Of a DNA stretch of 64,000 nucleotides, positions 10,331 through 20,514 are shown in pieces; positions within the stretch are counted from its first letter, which is position 1; the number at the start of each line of letters is the position of its first letter. Location of the stretch: assembly GCA_964007475.1 (NCBI GenBank), contig OZ023274.1, positions 29,939,250 through 30,003,249 of the forward strand, given 5' to 3'. The notes under the pieces were generated by a model. The model was not told the origin of the DNA. It searched no databases and was given only the letters and a program-made list of their open reading frames with translations. The stretch comes from Hybos culiciformis. Taxonomy: Eukaryota > Arthropoda > Insecta > Diptera > Hybotidae. Made by a program: the position numbers and the translations under genes.

Positions 10331-10553
10331 AAAAGATCAAATCACTTAAGTCACAAATACACAAAAAGACCAAATCACTTAAGTCACAAAACATAAAAAG
10401 ACCAAATCACTTAAGTCACAAAACATAAAAAGACCAAATCACTTAAGTCACAAAACATAAAAAGACCAAATCACTTAAGTCACAAAACACAAAAAGACCA
10501 AATCACTTAAGTCACAAAACATAAAAGACCGAATCACTTAAGTCACAAAAAAA
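10331..10553 (+). repeat. Seven-copy 32-bp tandem array just before gag of LTR-2
   Basis: Seven near-perfect copies of a 32-33-bp unit with the core AAATCACTTAAGTCACAAAA. The core holds the palindrome CTTAAG. The array ends 244 bases before the gag ATG. The position is like that of the Su(Hw) site cluster in the gypsy leader, but the sequence is different. Confidence 0.95.
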
Positions 10554-10796
10554 AAATATAATTAAATAAATAGGAATAAAATTACTTTTTCGTAAGTCAA
10601 GGTCAATGACAATAACGCATGTTTGAATGAATTAATAAGAAAAGAATAAAATAGGTAAATCTTTTTTGAAATATAAACTTTTTTTTCCCATATAAACACG
10701 ACTAGGAAACAATAGTTTCCCTTTTAGAATTTTTTTTTTGAAATTACATTAATAAAACTTTTATAGTATCTGGTACTTCACTCTGAGTATCATTTA

Positions 10797-12308
10797 ATGT
10801 CATTTAGTGTAGCTTACAGAAATTTTATCAAAGTTCACAAAGACACGTTTGACAAAAGTTTCAAATGTATTAATATATCTAAACCTCCAAGTGGGCAAAC
10901 AAGGGAAAAACACCTTAGAATTCTAATTGAAGAATACAATAGTATTCTTGCCATATTGCGTGAATTTGAGAAAAATTTCCCAGGAAATAAGAATAACTTA
11001 ACCTTTTATGAACGGTTAAACGCGAAAATACTTAAAGTTTTCCATTTGTTAAGAGTGCCGTTTAAACGCGAATTAAAATCATTCAGACCAATAGTAGATA
11101 TAACCTTTGAGGAGGAAGATAACGCGAACCAATCAGTTAATAGTTCAGAAACAATTACTGAGGAGGATAAACAACTAGACATATCGGATATATTTGAAAC
11201 TGAAGAAAAGTCTGAACATAACAATAATAGTAATACAGACTACGACGACGACGCACAGTCCCAAAGCTCTCAAATTTCAGATACAGAGGAAATAAAAATC
11301 GAAAATTTAAATATGGCAAATGCAGAAAGAGAATTTTGTGCATACGCGGTACAAGTCGTTCCAAAATTCGACGGCGCAGCGGAAAGCCTGACAGCATTTA
11401 TAGATGCGATCGAATTAGTAAATAGGCATGTCGGAGAACATGCAGAGGCTTTTATCGCAATAATAAAAACAAAGTTACAAGGAACTGCAAGAAATTTACT
11501 AACAAATGAGAATACAGTGCAGGCGGTGATTGACGCGCTGCGATCGAAAATTAAGCACGAATCGGCAGACGTAATAGCAGCAAAAATTGCTAACACCAAA
11601 CAAAACTCGAGATCGGCAAATGTATACGCGACTGAAATAGAAAATCTGACGAAACAATTAGAAAACGCGCACATTATGGAAGGGATAAATCCTACCAACG
11701 CGTCGATACTTGCGACTAAAACAGCTCGACTGTCCTTTATACAAAACGCGACTAACGAAAGACTAAAACTATTAATGGAAGCTACGAAACCTGACAGTCT
11801 AAATGAAATAACGGCACGATTTTTGAGTGCTTGTGCGGAACAACCAACACAAAGCAATGTGTTTTATTACAGACGAAATAACGCAGGTAACAATAGAAAC
11901 CAAAACAACAACAGACAATACAGACCAAACAACAACAACAACAACAACTTTAGACCTTTTAACAATAACAATAGAAATTATAATAATAATTACAGAAATA
12001 ATAGATTCAATAATAACGACTACGATGATAATAACAGACGCCCAAATAATTTCAGAAATAACAACAATTTTGCTAACTACAGACCCAATAACAATTTCGA
12101 CAATAACAGACCTAATAACAATTTCAATAACAATAATAATTTTAATAACAATAATAGACAAAATTATAATAACAGACCGAACAATAGAAACGATAGGCAA
12201 AATCAGCCAAATAACAGAAACGTGCGTAATATGATTTTGCAAGATCGACCCGAGCAGGGAAACTACAACGGTCCCCAATTACAGCAAGGGGGGGACCAGG
12301 ACGAATAA
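10797..12308 (+). CDS. gag: Gag polyprotein of LTR-2
   Basis: 503 residues from an ATG. An N-terminal helical part is followed by an acidic region (about 100-165), a capsid-like helical core (about 170-345) and a long Asn/Arg-rich tail (about 350-490) that probably binds RNA. No CCHC zinc knuckle is present, which agrees with the 412/mdg1 lineage as I know it. A G7 run at 12288-12294, five codons before the stop, is a good place for a -1 shift into the pol frame, which is open across the stop. Confidence 0.9.
   Translation: MSFSVAYRNFIKVHKDTFDKSFKCINISKPPSGQTREKHLRILIEEYNSILAILREFEKNFPGNKNNLTFYERLNAKILKVFHLLRVPFKRELKSFRPIVDITFEEEDNANQSVNSSETITEEDKQLDISDIFETEEKSEHNNNSNTDYDDDAQSQSSQISDTEEIKIENLNMANAEREFCAYAVQVVPKFDGAAESLTAFIDAIELVNRHVGEHAEAFIAIIKTKLQGTARNLLTNENTVQAVIDALRSKIKHESADVIAAKIANTKQNSRSANVYATEIENLTKQLENAHIMEGINPTNASILATKTARLSFIQNATNERLKLLMEATKPDSLNEITARFLSACAEQPTQSNVFYYRRNNAGNNRNQNNNRQYRPNNNNNNNFRPFNNNNRNYNNNYRNNRFNNNDYDDNNRRPNNFRNNNNFANYRPNNNFDNNRPNNNFNNNNNFNNNNRQNYNNRPNNRNDRQNQPNNRNVRNMILQDRPEQGNYNGPQLQQGGDQDE
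12288..12294 (+). promoter_or_regulatory. Candidate -1 frameshift site (G7)
   Basis: Seven G in a row, read GGG GGG G.. in the gag frame. A -1 slip keeps perfect Gly codon pairing. The -1 frame is open from here to 12438 and leads to the protease. A G7 run is striking in such AT-rich DNA. Confidence 0.55.
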
Positions 12309-12411
12309 ACAAACAGAAAAATAAACAAATTAACAACGTTCCCGAAGTACCCCAAAATAATGTTTTTAAGATGAATTTAAATCTAACTAGTTTTTTAAAG
12401 TTAAAAACTGA

Positions 12412-15400
12412 AATGAGCGGTGTTTTAATACCTACTTAGTAGACACAGGAGCGGATATTTCCGTATTTAAGTCGGACAAGCTTCTTAAAACAGCTAAAAT
12501 AAATAATAGTAAAGTATCCACGATAAGTGGAGTAGGGGGGAATTCGATAAATACCCAGAGAACTGTAGATACAGATATAATTTGCAAAGGGGCTGATTTT
12601 CACATTCATATTGCCCATCAGTTTGAAATAGTCGATCCAAGTTTTCCTATACCTACGGATGGTATAATAGGGATGGACTTTCTAAAAAAATATAATTGTT
12701 TATTAGATTTTAACAAAAATACTGACCAACTAATTCTTAGACCTGACGATTACCATGAAGATTTGTCATTTATCCTACAAGACTCACTAACTCCAAACTT
12801 TTTATCTTTACCCGCAAGAGCAGAGGTTCTTCGTAAAATTTTCATAGCCAACATAAACAATGACGAAAACGAAATTGTAATCCCAAATCAGGAGATAGCT
12901 CCAGGGGTATTTATACCCAATGCCTTAATTTCTAAATCTTCTCCATACATATACATTTTAAACACAAATCCTAACAATATCTTTTTGGAAAATCCCCAAA
13001 TAAAAACTGAAAATTTTTCGGACTATGATATCCATAGATCTACAGGTTCTAAACGAACACGTAAGGCAGACATTTTAGACAAATTGTCCAAAAACTTTCC
13101 AAATTTTATAAAAGACAAACTGACAAATCTATGTACTGAATATATCGACATTTTTTCACCCGAAACAGAGAAAATTACCTTCAATAATTTCTATCAGCAA
13201 AAACTCCGTCTTAACGACGAAACGCCGGTTTACATCAAAAATTACCGTGTACCCCATACTCATAAGGAAATAATAATTAAAGAAGTTGAAAAACTTCTGG
13301 AACATGACATTATTGAGCCTTCCGCTTCGGAATATAATAGCCCAGTGCTATTGGTTCCTACAAAATCATTACCAGGCAGCAAAGACAAACGCTGGAGATT
13401 GGTAATAGACTTCCGGCAAGTTAACAAAAAGTTAATTGCCGATAAATATCCCTTGCCAAGAATTGATGACATCCTAGATCAATTGGGCAGAGCCAAATAT
13501 TTTTCAAGTTTAGACCTTACACAAGGTTTTCTTCAAGTAGAACTCGACGAAAATTCACGGGACATAACTTCCTTTTCCACCGAAAACGGCTCTTTTCGGT
13601 TCAAACGCCTCCCTTTTGGGCTTAAAATAGCCCCAAATTCATTTCAAAGAATGATGTCAATGGCCTTTTCAGGTTTAACACCCTCAAAAGCTTTCCTATA
13701 CATGGATGATTTGATTATAATTGGTTGTTCGGAAAACCATATGCTAAAGAATCTTGAAGAAGTTTTCTCCATTTGTCGAGATGTAAATCTCAAACTTCAC
13801 CCCGACAAGTGTCGATTTTTCCAACATGACGTGACTTTCTTAGGGCATAAATGCACAGACCACGGTATACTACCTGATGACTCAAAATTTGACAAAATTG
13901 TAAATTATCCTAGACCGCATGACGCCGACTCAGCAAGAAGATTTGTGGCGTTCGTAAACTATTATAGACGCTTCGTACCAAAATTCGCAGAATATTCATA
14001 TCACCTCACTCGGTTAACACGGAAAAACGTTACTTTTCTATGGACGGATTTATGCGAAAAATCCTTCCAATACTTAAAAAATTCTCTTTTAAAACCGCCA
14101 ATTTTACAATATCCTAATTTTGATAAACCTTTTTGCATCACTACTGATGCCAGTAAAATCTCATGTGGCGCAATTTTAAGCCAGGAAGGTGGCGGCCTTC
14201 AATTACCCATCGCATTCGCTTCCAGAACTTTCACCAAAGGTGAACAAAATAAATCCGTGATTGAGCAAGAGCTTGCCGCAATTCATTGGGCAATAAATTT
14301 TTTCAAGCCATACGTGTATGGAAAACACTTCTTAGTAAAGACCGATCATAGACCTCTTTCCTATTTATTCTCTATGAAAAATTCATCTTCTAAATTAACT
14401 CGTATGCGATTGGATCTCGAAGAGTTTGACTTTACGATTGAATACATTAAAGGTAAAGACAATAACGGAGCTGACGCGCTATCTAGAATAGACTTTGAAG
14501 ACATAAAAAATTTACAGAAAAATAAAATTTTGAAAATGACAACGCGCGCAGAATCGCGTAAAGTTAGTGATAAAAATAAGCAACCCAAACCCAGCCGTGA
14601 CAATACAACCTCATTGATACCAAAAATATATGAATGTACTGATATTAGTGAAACTAAAAGTTTTATCCGCTTGATATTTAGTTTGGATAAGTCTAAACTA
14701 ATTTTAAAATATAAAAATAAAGTTATTATGAGCATATGCATTAAAGAATACATTGCTAATGGGAAGCTCGATCTAAATCAGCTTCTTTCAAGGCTAGATA
14801 AAGAGGCCGGCAATCGTAAAATTTTGAAATTACAATTATCAATGAATGATGAAATATTTCATGTAATAAGGATCCAAGAATTTAAGAAAATTGCGGAATT
14901 AAAAATAAAAAATATAAATATAGCGCTAACATCTAAAATTATGAAAATATATGATTATGAAGAAAAATTAAAAATTATAAAGAAATTTCACGACGACCCT
15001 ATTCAAGGAGGTCATACAGGTATCATGAGGACTTTAACAAAAATTAGACAAAAATTTCACTGGACTAACATGACAAGGGACGTTATAAAGTATATTAAGA
15101 AATGCGAAAGTTGTCAAATGAATAAAGCTAGCACTAATAATAAAGAACAACTTGTTATTACTCCTACGCCGCAGAAAGCCTTTGATATTGTCATAGTAGA
15201 CACGGTAGGCCCTTTACCAAGATCGTTAAGCGGTAATGAGTACGCATTAACAATGATCTGCGACCTAACAAAATACTTAGTAACGGTTCCTATTCCTGAT
15301 AAAACAGCTAAAACAATTGCTAAGGCAATGGTGGACAATTTTATATTAGTATACGGACCCATGAAACAAATTAGAACAGATTTGGGTACGGAATATAAGA

Positions 15401-16002
15401 ATGAAACGTTAAAAGAACTAGCAATACTACTAAATATTGAACACAAAATGTCGACGGCATACCACCACCAGACTCTAGGAACGATTGAGCGAAGCCATCG
15501 AACTTTAAATGAATACTTACGCTCATTTATTAATACAAATAAGACAAATTGGGATGAGTACCTCAAATATTTTACATATTGCTTTAACACTACTCCATCG
15601 ACAACCCACAACTATTGTCCTTTTGAATTAGTGTTCGCCAAGAATCCACCTACATTCGACTTTTTAGAAAGCGCAAATGTAGACCCTTTGTACAATTTGG
15701 ATTCCTATCAAAAAGAGGTAAAATATCGATTGCAAGTCTCCCAAAATAGAGCGCAAAACTTAGTGCAAAAATCTAAAGTTGATACAAAAAAATTTTATGA
15801 TATTAGTTCAAGACCCGCAAATTTCAAATTAAATGATAAAGTTCTTTTAAATGTAACAGATGGTGTAAGGCATAAGTTAGATCCGTTTTTTAAAGGACCC
15901 TTCACCATAATAAAAATTGAAGATACAAATTGCACGATAGTTGATGAGAATAATAAAACTCAAACTGTGCACAAAAATCGTCTAAAATTGTTCCATCAAT
16001 AA
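12412..16002 (+). CDS. pol: Pol polyprotein of LTR-2 (protease, RT, RNase H, integrase), frame-broken at its start
   Basis: Open for about 1,196 residues. In order: retropepsin active site VDTGAD (12439-12456), RT with FLYMDD near 13700, RNase H with TTDASK near 14143, integrase HHCC finger (HDDPIQGGHTG and CESCQ, 14990-15115) and catalytic core (IVDTVGP near 15196, IRTDLG near 15370, TIERSH near 15482), then a FKGPF chromatin-side module near 15890. The text before VDTGAD continues in another frame up to the stop at 12437, so a one-base change near 12433 separates gag-side protease sequence from the rest. This copy is probably not autonomous unless the ribosome shifts twice. Confidence 0.93.
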   Translation, partial: NERCFNTYLVDTGADISVFKSDKLLKTAKINNSKVSTISGVGGNSINTQRTVDTDIICKGADFHIHIAHQFEIVDPSFPIPTDGIIGMDFLKKYNCLLDFNKNTDQLILRPDDYHEDLSFILQDSLTPNFLSLPARAEVLRKIFIANINNDENEIVIPNQEIAPGVFIPNALISKSSPYIYILNTNPNNIFLENPQIKTENFSDYDIHRSTGSKRTRKADILDKLSKNFPNFIKDKLTNLCTEYIDIFSPETEKITFNNFYQQKLRLNDETPVYIKNYRVPHTHKEIIIKEVEKLLEHDIIEPSASEYNSPVLLVPTKSLPGSKDKRWRLVIDFRQVNKKLIADKYPLPRIDDILDQLGRAKYFSSLDLTQGFLQVELDENSRDITSFSTENGSFRFKRLPFGLKIAPNSFQRMMSMAFSGLTPSKAFLYMDDLIIIGCSENHMLKNLEEVFSICRDVNLKLHPDKCRFFQHDVTFLGHKCTDHGILPDDSKFDKIVNYPRPHDADSARRFVAFVNYYRRFVPKFAEYSYHLTRLTRKNVTFLWTDLCEKSFQYLKNSLLKPPILQYPNFDKPFCITTDASKISCGAILSQEGGGLQLPIAFASRTFTKGEQNKSVIEQELAAIHWAINFFKPYVYGKHFLVKTDHRPLSYLFSMKNSSSKLTRMRLDLEEFDFTIEYIKGKDNNGADALSRIDFEDIKNLQKNKILKMTTRAESRKVSDKNKQPKPSRDNTTSLIPKIYECTDISETKSFIRLIFSLDKSKLILKYKNKVIMSICIKEYIANGKLDLNQLLSRLDKEAGNRKILKLQLSMNDEIFHVIRIQEFKKIAELKIKNINIALTSKIMKIYDYEEKLKIIKKFHDDPIQGGHTGIMRTLTKIRQKFHWTNMTRDVIKYIKKCESCQMNKASTNNKEQLVITPTPQKAFDIVIVDTVGPLPRSLSGNEYALTMICDLTKYLVTVPIPDKTAKTIAKAMVDNFILVYGPMKQIRTDLGTEYKNETLKELAILLNIEHKMSTAYHHQTLGTIERSHRTLNEYLRSFINTNKTNWDEYLKYFTYCFNTTPSTTHNYCPFELVFAKNPPTFDFLESANVDPLYNLDSYQKEVKYRLQVSQNRAQNLVQKSKVDTKKFYDISSRPANFKLNDKVLLNVTDGVRHKLDPFFKGPFTIIKIEDTNCTIVDENNKTQTVHKNRLKLFHQ

Positions 16003-17006
16003 AAAAAAAAAAAAAATATTCTAATGTAAAATATGTACAAAAATTTTGCTATAAGGTATGTGTGTGTGTGTGTGTGGATATCCATATGATAATCTTATAT
16101 TAAGTCTATTTTTAGGGAAAAACATTTTTTTAATATTGATGCTAAATATTAGGTTTAATTTTTATCCTTTCATATTTTTTTTTAACTATTTTTTTTAGAG
16201 ATAATTTAAAAATAAAAACAAATAGCACTACGTAAAACTTATTATAGTTCATGTTCAGAAAAAAAATTAACAAGAAAAAGAAAAACATATTTTTTTTTTT
16301 TACAAATAATAAATAATTATTTTGTATATACATAAGTTAGACATAATTTAGAAATTATTTTTCTACTTCCATTAAGAAATATGTATAAATTCTTTTGAAA
16401 ATATAATAATAATATTTAAGCTTGAAACTATAAGAAAATCACATTAGAAAAAAAAACAAAAAAAAAAATTTTGAAAAATAAAAACAAAAAAAAAAAATAC
16501 CTATTTTATAGCTACATACTAAGAAAAATATATCATTTACGAAAATTTTAATAATGACGTAATTAAATAATTAATGCATATATAAAACTTTATAATATAG
16601 TACAAATTGTATTTTGGTTATTTACTAATTAATGCAAATTTAATTTTTATAAAACTTTATAACATAGTACAAATTTTATTTTGTCCATTTTGTAATTAAT
16701 GGAAATTTAATTTTTTTATAGAAAACTTTTAATATAATACAAATTTTTTCTAAATAATAATAAGGTAACTTTTATAAAAATAAGAGAAAAAGAAACAAAT
16801 TTGTTTAGTGTTAAGGAAAAATATTATTTTTAGGTAAATAATTTTTCTCAAAAAATATAGATACATTTCATATGTCTAAATAAACATATTAATTTTCTTT
16901 TATACAACGAAATTTTGTAATAAAAGATAGAGAAAGAAACATAGAAAATTTTAAATACGGCAACTTTTTAGAATGTCCTAAAGTCCATTCTTCTAAAGGG
17001 GGTAGG
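16003..17006 (+). other. 3' noncoding region and polypurine tract of LTR-2
   Basis: 1 kb of AT-rich DNA without ORFs. A GT microsatellite lies at 16060-16075 and a diverged tandem unit of about 75 bp (AACTTTATAAYATAGTACAA) at 16585-16745. The polypurine tract AAAGGGGGTAGG ends at the LTR start. Confidence 0.75.
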
Positions 17007-17533
17007 TGTGGTACATTTGTACCGAATATTACATACTTACCTTTCACACCCAGTATTTTGTACATGTTGCAGCAAAACGCAACTGTACTTAAAATTCTAA
17101 ATAAGTCTCAAATTAAAAACCCAAAAATGTCCAAGTATAAAAACTTGACTTTAATTTATTTTCTAATGATAAAATATGTTTGCATAAACATATTTTATCA
17201 TTATTATCTGTCCTAATATATTTAATTCAAGTGGATCTCAGATAACAAGCCAAATATTTTCCCACACACGATTTCTATGGAATGCACTTGTGCATACCAA
17301 TACACCCACTAAAATTCTCTTAAATATTTCGTCGTCATTCCATTCCATTATGTTTCTCTCTTTATGATCTATGCATGCAATTTGCATGCATAGAAAAAGA
17401 TAATATAAATTAATTAGGATAATTAATGAGAGCTCATTAATAGTTTAATTTTCAGTCAATAAAGTTGTGTCCTCTTAAATAAATATATTGTGTTTTATTT
17501 AAATATAAAAAGATAGCAACCAAACATGCTACA
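17007..17533 (+). repeat. 3' LTR of LTR-2
   Basis: 527 bp, no difference from the 5' LTR that I can see. Followed by the target duplication ACAC. Confidence 0.95.
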
Positions 17534-17537
17534 ACAC

Positions 17538-18273
17538 CATCAGGCCCAGAAGAACAGTCATCTTGAAGTTTAGATAAAAACTTGAATAGTTCATTCACTT
17601 CAATGGATATTGCGGTCATAGAAGTTTGCGGACAATTGTTTAAATAACTGAAATAGGCAGTATCAACATTGAAGTTTGAGTCAGAAAAAGAACTGGAAAA
17701 ATGGTTAGCAAAAAAATTAGCTACAGTTAGGTCATCATTGGAAGAGGTATTCAAGAAACTAAGAGTTTGAGGATAACTATCCCCTTTCTTCTTAGAATTA
17801 ATAAAACTAAAGAATCTTTTAGGATCCTTCAATATGTCAAGCTTTGTCTTGTTTAAATAATCCTCATATTGAGACTCAAACAAGATTCGGAACTCACCCA
17901 ATAAACATTGAAAAGTCTCATGGTCGACCTCACTTCCGGTTAATAAAAATTTTTTCCAAGCCTTATTCTTCCTGTTTCTTAGAGCTTTTAATTCTCTATT
18001 AAACCAGGGAGGGGAACAAGATCTCATATCTCTTCTAGTAAAAAGTGGACATGATAATGAAAAACCATTGAAAAGAATTTCATAAAAAGAGTCAACCATC
18101 GAGTCCAAGTCCAAATCCACATCATCAAGGAATGAAAAGTCAGCCTGGCTGAGGTAACTATTGAGTTTAATGAAATCAGTTTTCCTAAAATTGAACTCTG
18201 AAGAGCTTTGCGGAATTATTTCATTGGACTCAACAACACTAAATATAAAATAAAACAGCATCAAGAAAGTCAA
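17538..18273 (-). pseudogene. ORF2 of the non-LTR element, linker and start of RT
   Basis: This is the region between endonuclease and RT of a CR1/jockey-type ORF2. It has the helical SPPWFNRELKALRNRKNKAW stretch typical of this linker, a DPKRFFSFIN motif, and ends in CSSGPDGV, the first RT block, exactly at the LTR-2 insertion. The frame is open but is interrupted from the endonuclease part at about 18274-18303. Confidence 0.85.
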
Positions 18274-18303
18274 TCTCCAAACATGAGGAGGGTGTTGTGG
18301 AAA

Positions 18304-18830
18304 TTAGGTAGTCACCCCATCAGACTCAACCCATCTCAAATTAGGTAAATTGAAATCACCCAAAAGTAAAAATTCATCAGTTTGAGATAGAATATCAGAG
18401 ACAAAATTAATAGCATTTAAAACCTCTTCGTAACCAGAAATGTTATTAGGACTAATATAAATATTCAAAATGAAAATAGATTTACAATAAGTCTTCAGTT
18501 TAATCGCAACGGCATCAATGAGAGTATAAGAAGGCAGAGAAATCTGAGACATCAAGGTGAGAACGTGTCGCTATAAGAGCTCCACCACCTTTCGGAACAT
18601 CGGAGCTGTCACCCTCAACATTGGGGTAACGATCTTTTCGAAAAATTTGAAAGCAGGGAGAAAAAAGTTCGTTATTAAGAATGCCTTTATAAAGCCAAGT
18701 CTCCGTTAAGGCATAAATGTCAAAATTAAATGTTTCAAAATTAAGAAAAATAGTCTTACACTTAGAACGGAGTCCCCTTACATTTTGATAGTAAAGGGAC
18801 AGTTTTTCTAGTTTTTTTGAGAATGAGCAT
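18304..18830 (-). pseudogene. ORF2 of the non-LTR element, APE-type endonuclease
   Basis: Two frames joined near 18555. The first holds YQNVRGLRSK, LTETWL and GGGALIA, the second IYISPNN and LLLGDFNLPNLRW. These are conserved APE endonuclease blocks of non-LTR retrotransposons. The frame break makes the protein non-functional. It starts just after ORF1 and slightly overlaps its end. Confidence 0.85.
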
Positions 18831-19929
18831 GTTCATTTTGCCGTGGTTTGCGATTTTTGAAAAGTTTAATGCAAGTGTCCTTAGGCCAGAAATCTTGCGA
18901 CAATAGAGTTTCGGATATGTCATTAGGAATGTGTAATTTAAAAGATGAAACTGCACTTGTCATTTTACTTATTTTGACACATTTGATGTTTTCAACGTTA
19001 AGGGTGGATTTACCTTTTATGTAGTTGATAACATCGTCAGAGGTAGTGTCAGGCGCTAATCTTGAAATAAATATCGGCCTAGGAGGAGGTATTACTTGAA
19101 GACATCTACTTGGATTGAGGTTATTAATTATGGGAGGCCTAGGAGGAGGTATTACTTGATGACATCTACTTGGATTGAGGTTATTAGTTATGTGAGGAGG
19201 TTTAATTTGAGGTTCTGCTGATTTAGCAGGCGATTTAAGATGAACAACATTACTTGATGATAAATTAGGAGGAATATCTGTGAGTGAGGGAGACTGAGAC
19301 GGGATTGTGATCTGTTGAGAGGGTGTACCCTGAAATGGTGGTAAAACCTGAACTGGATTATTTGAAATTGGGTTCAAGAAAGAACTATTTATGGAACCCT
19401 GATGAGGTGGTAAGATATGAATAGGGCGCAAGAAAGTAGTGTTAGTTGAAGGAACCTGAAAACTATGATTTGTTGGATTAGATTGTCCAGAATCAGGTTG
19501 AAAACCAACGAAAGTCGGAATCAAAGTAGAATTAATTCTAGAAATATGATGAGACTCCTCATTAACAATGAAAGAGTTGGACGAATCTTGAGAGTCATCA
19601 TGAGGAGGTTCGGAAAAGTTGTTCAGTTTTATCACATCCGCTGAAACTAGTTCCAACGAAGTGGACAAAGAAGCAAAGACCTTTTGCAATTTTTGAAAGT
19701 CAAGATGAAGCCTTTTTAACTGAGCACAGAGGGAAGACACAGAGAGTTTTTTACAATCATCACAAAACCATTGTAATGATCCGTGATCAGAACGCTTCAA
19801 CTTATCCAAAATACGGCCGTTCAGGCCAATACAAATCATGTGAAATGAACGTTTACAAGTGCCTCCGCAAACCCACATAGGTTGTTGAGACACAGCAACG
19901 CATTTAGCAAAATCACATTTAAAATTCAT
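18808..19929 (-). CDS. ORF1 of the non-LTR element: PHD-type finger and RRM-like tail
   Basis: 373 residues from the second Met of the frame. I prefer this start because the first 19 residues upstream are low-complexity. Residues about 5-60 form a PHD-like Cys/His finger (CDFAKC, CGGTC, HMIC, WFCDDC). A Pro/Ser/Asn-rich middle contains a 22-residue tandem duplication (INNLNPSRC...VIPPPRP, 19081-19205). The last 90 residues (FISRLAPDTTSDDV start) look RRM-like. PHD-containing ORF1 proteins are known in the CR1 group and probably bind RNA. The ORF looks intact. Confidence 0.8.
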   Translation of the reverse strand: MNFKCDFAKCVAVSQQPMWVCGGTCKRSFHMICIGLNGRILDKLKRSDHGSLQWFCDDCKKLSVSSLCAQLKRLHLDFQKLQKVFASLSTSLELVSADVIKLNNFSEPPHDDSQDSSNSFIVNEESHHISRINSTLIPTFVGFQPDSGQSNPTNHSFQVPSTNTTFLRPIHILPPHQGSINSSFLNPISNNPVQVLPPFQGTPSQQITIPSQSPSLTDIPPNLSSSNVVHLKSPAKSAEPQIKPPHITNNLNPSRCHQVIPPPRPPIINNLNPSRCLQVIPPPRPIFISRLAPDTTSDDVINYIKGKSTLNVENIKCVKISKMTSAVSSFKLHIPNDISETLLSQDFWPKDTCIKLFKNRKPRQNEHAHSQKN

Positions 19930-20514
19930 TTTTAACAAAATTAAACACCAACAATCAGCAAGTGTTCCAAAAAAAAAAAATTTCAAAATAAAAGTTTACT
20001 ACAACACAAAAAAAAGTTATTGGTATAAACCAAAAAGACAACAAAAAAACAAACAAATATATACCGAATTACTTTAAAAAAAAGAACAATAATTTTTTGT
20101 CCTCTTTTTTTTTCTTTACATTTATTTTTTTTCTACACCAAATTAAATGAAATAGAGAAGAAAAAAAAAAAATAAAAATTAATATTATTTGTATTATAAT
20201 TATTATTTAAAAAAAAAATCAAACAATTTTAAATTAAAATTAAAAATCAAACAATTTTAAATTAATTTCAAATCAAACAATTTTAAATTAAAAAAAAAAG
20301 ATTAAACAAAGACCGAAAAACACCCGGTTACACTGAAATCAGAAACGAAATAAAGGCCCATATGAAGTCTTGGACTCGAACGAGGTCAATACAAAAATTA
20401 AAATAGGAAATAAGGAAAAAATTATTCATAAAAATCATTTAAAATTGTACAATACATAAAACAAAAAAAATTTTTTTTTTAAACAAAAATTTTTTTTTCT
20501 TATAACGGTGAGGG
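19930..20514. other. Noncoding: 5' side of the non-LTR element and 3' end of LTR-1
   Basis: A/T runs, with three copies of ATCAAACAATTTTAAATTA at 20218-20290. A more balanced stretch at 20310-20400 (CACCCGGTTACACTG) may be LTR-1 3' sequence. The purine-rich GGTGAGGG before 20515 is a weak polypurine tract. The exact border between the elements is not visible. Confidence 0.45.

Larger units (their letters stand above)
7269..17533 (+). mobile_element. LTR retrotransposon LTR-2, 412/mdg1-type Ty3/gypsy, nearly complete
   Basis: Two 527-bp LTRs (7269-7795, 17007-17533) look identical by eye. The 4-bp duplication ACAC flanks the element (7265-7268, 17534-17537). It has a tRNA-Arg-type primer site, a 3-kb AT-rich leader with three small ORFs and a seven-copy array, gag, pol with protease, RT, RNase H and integrase, a 1-kb 3' noncoding part and a polypurine tract. 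There is no env-like ORF after pol. The only clear defect is a frame break at the protease start. Total 10,265 bp, the youngest layer of the nest. Confidence 0.95.
5789..19929 (-). mobile_element. Non-LTR retrotransposon (CR1/jockey-type, PHD ORF1), split by LTR-2
   Basis: Read from high to low coordinates: ORF1 with a PHD-like finger (19929-18808), APE endonuclease (about 18830-18304), linker and start of RT (18273-17538), then, after the 10.3-kb LTR-2, the rest of RT (7264-5789). A conserved GPDGVPP-type RT motif is cut exactly at the LTR-2 target duplication ACAC, which proves that the two halves were once joined. Frameshifts occur in the endonuclease and in RT, so the copy is dead. The clade is uncertain: PHD-type ORF1 plus APE endonuclease fits the CR1 group. 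Confidence 0.85.

Noticed and set aside
10331..10553. CRISPR-like array
   Set aside because: Repeats are directly adjacent with no unique spacers, inside a eukaryotic retrotransposon leader.
11270..12336. Several long ORFs on both strands over the end of gag
   Set aside because: They are shadows of the Asn/Arg-rich gag tail (AAC/AAT repeats leave other frames open). Gag itself has the believable domain order.
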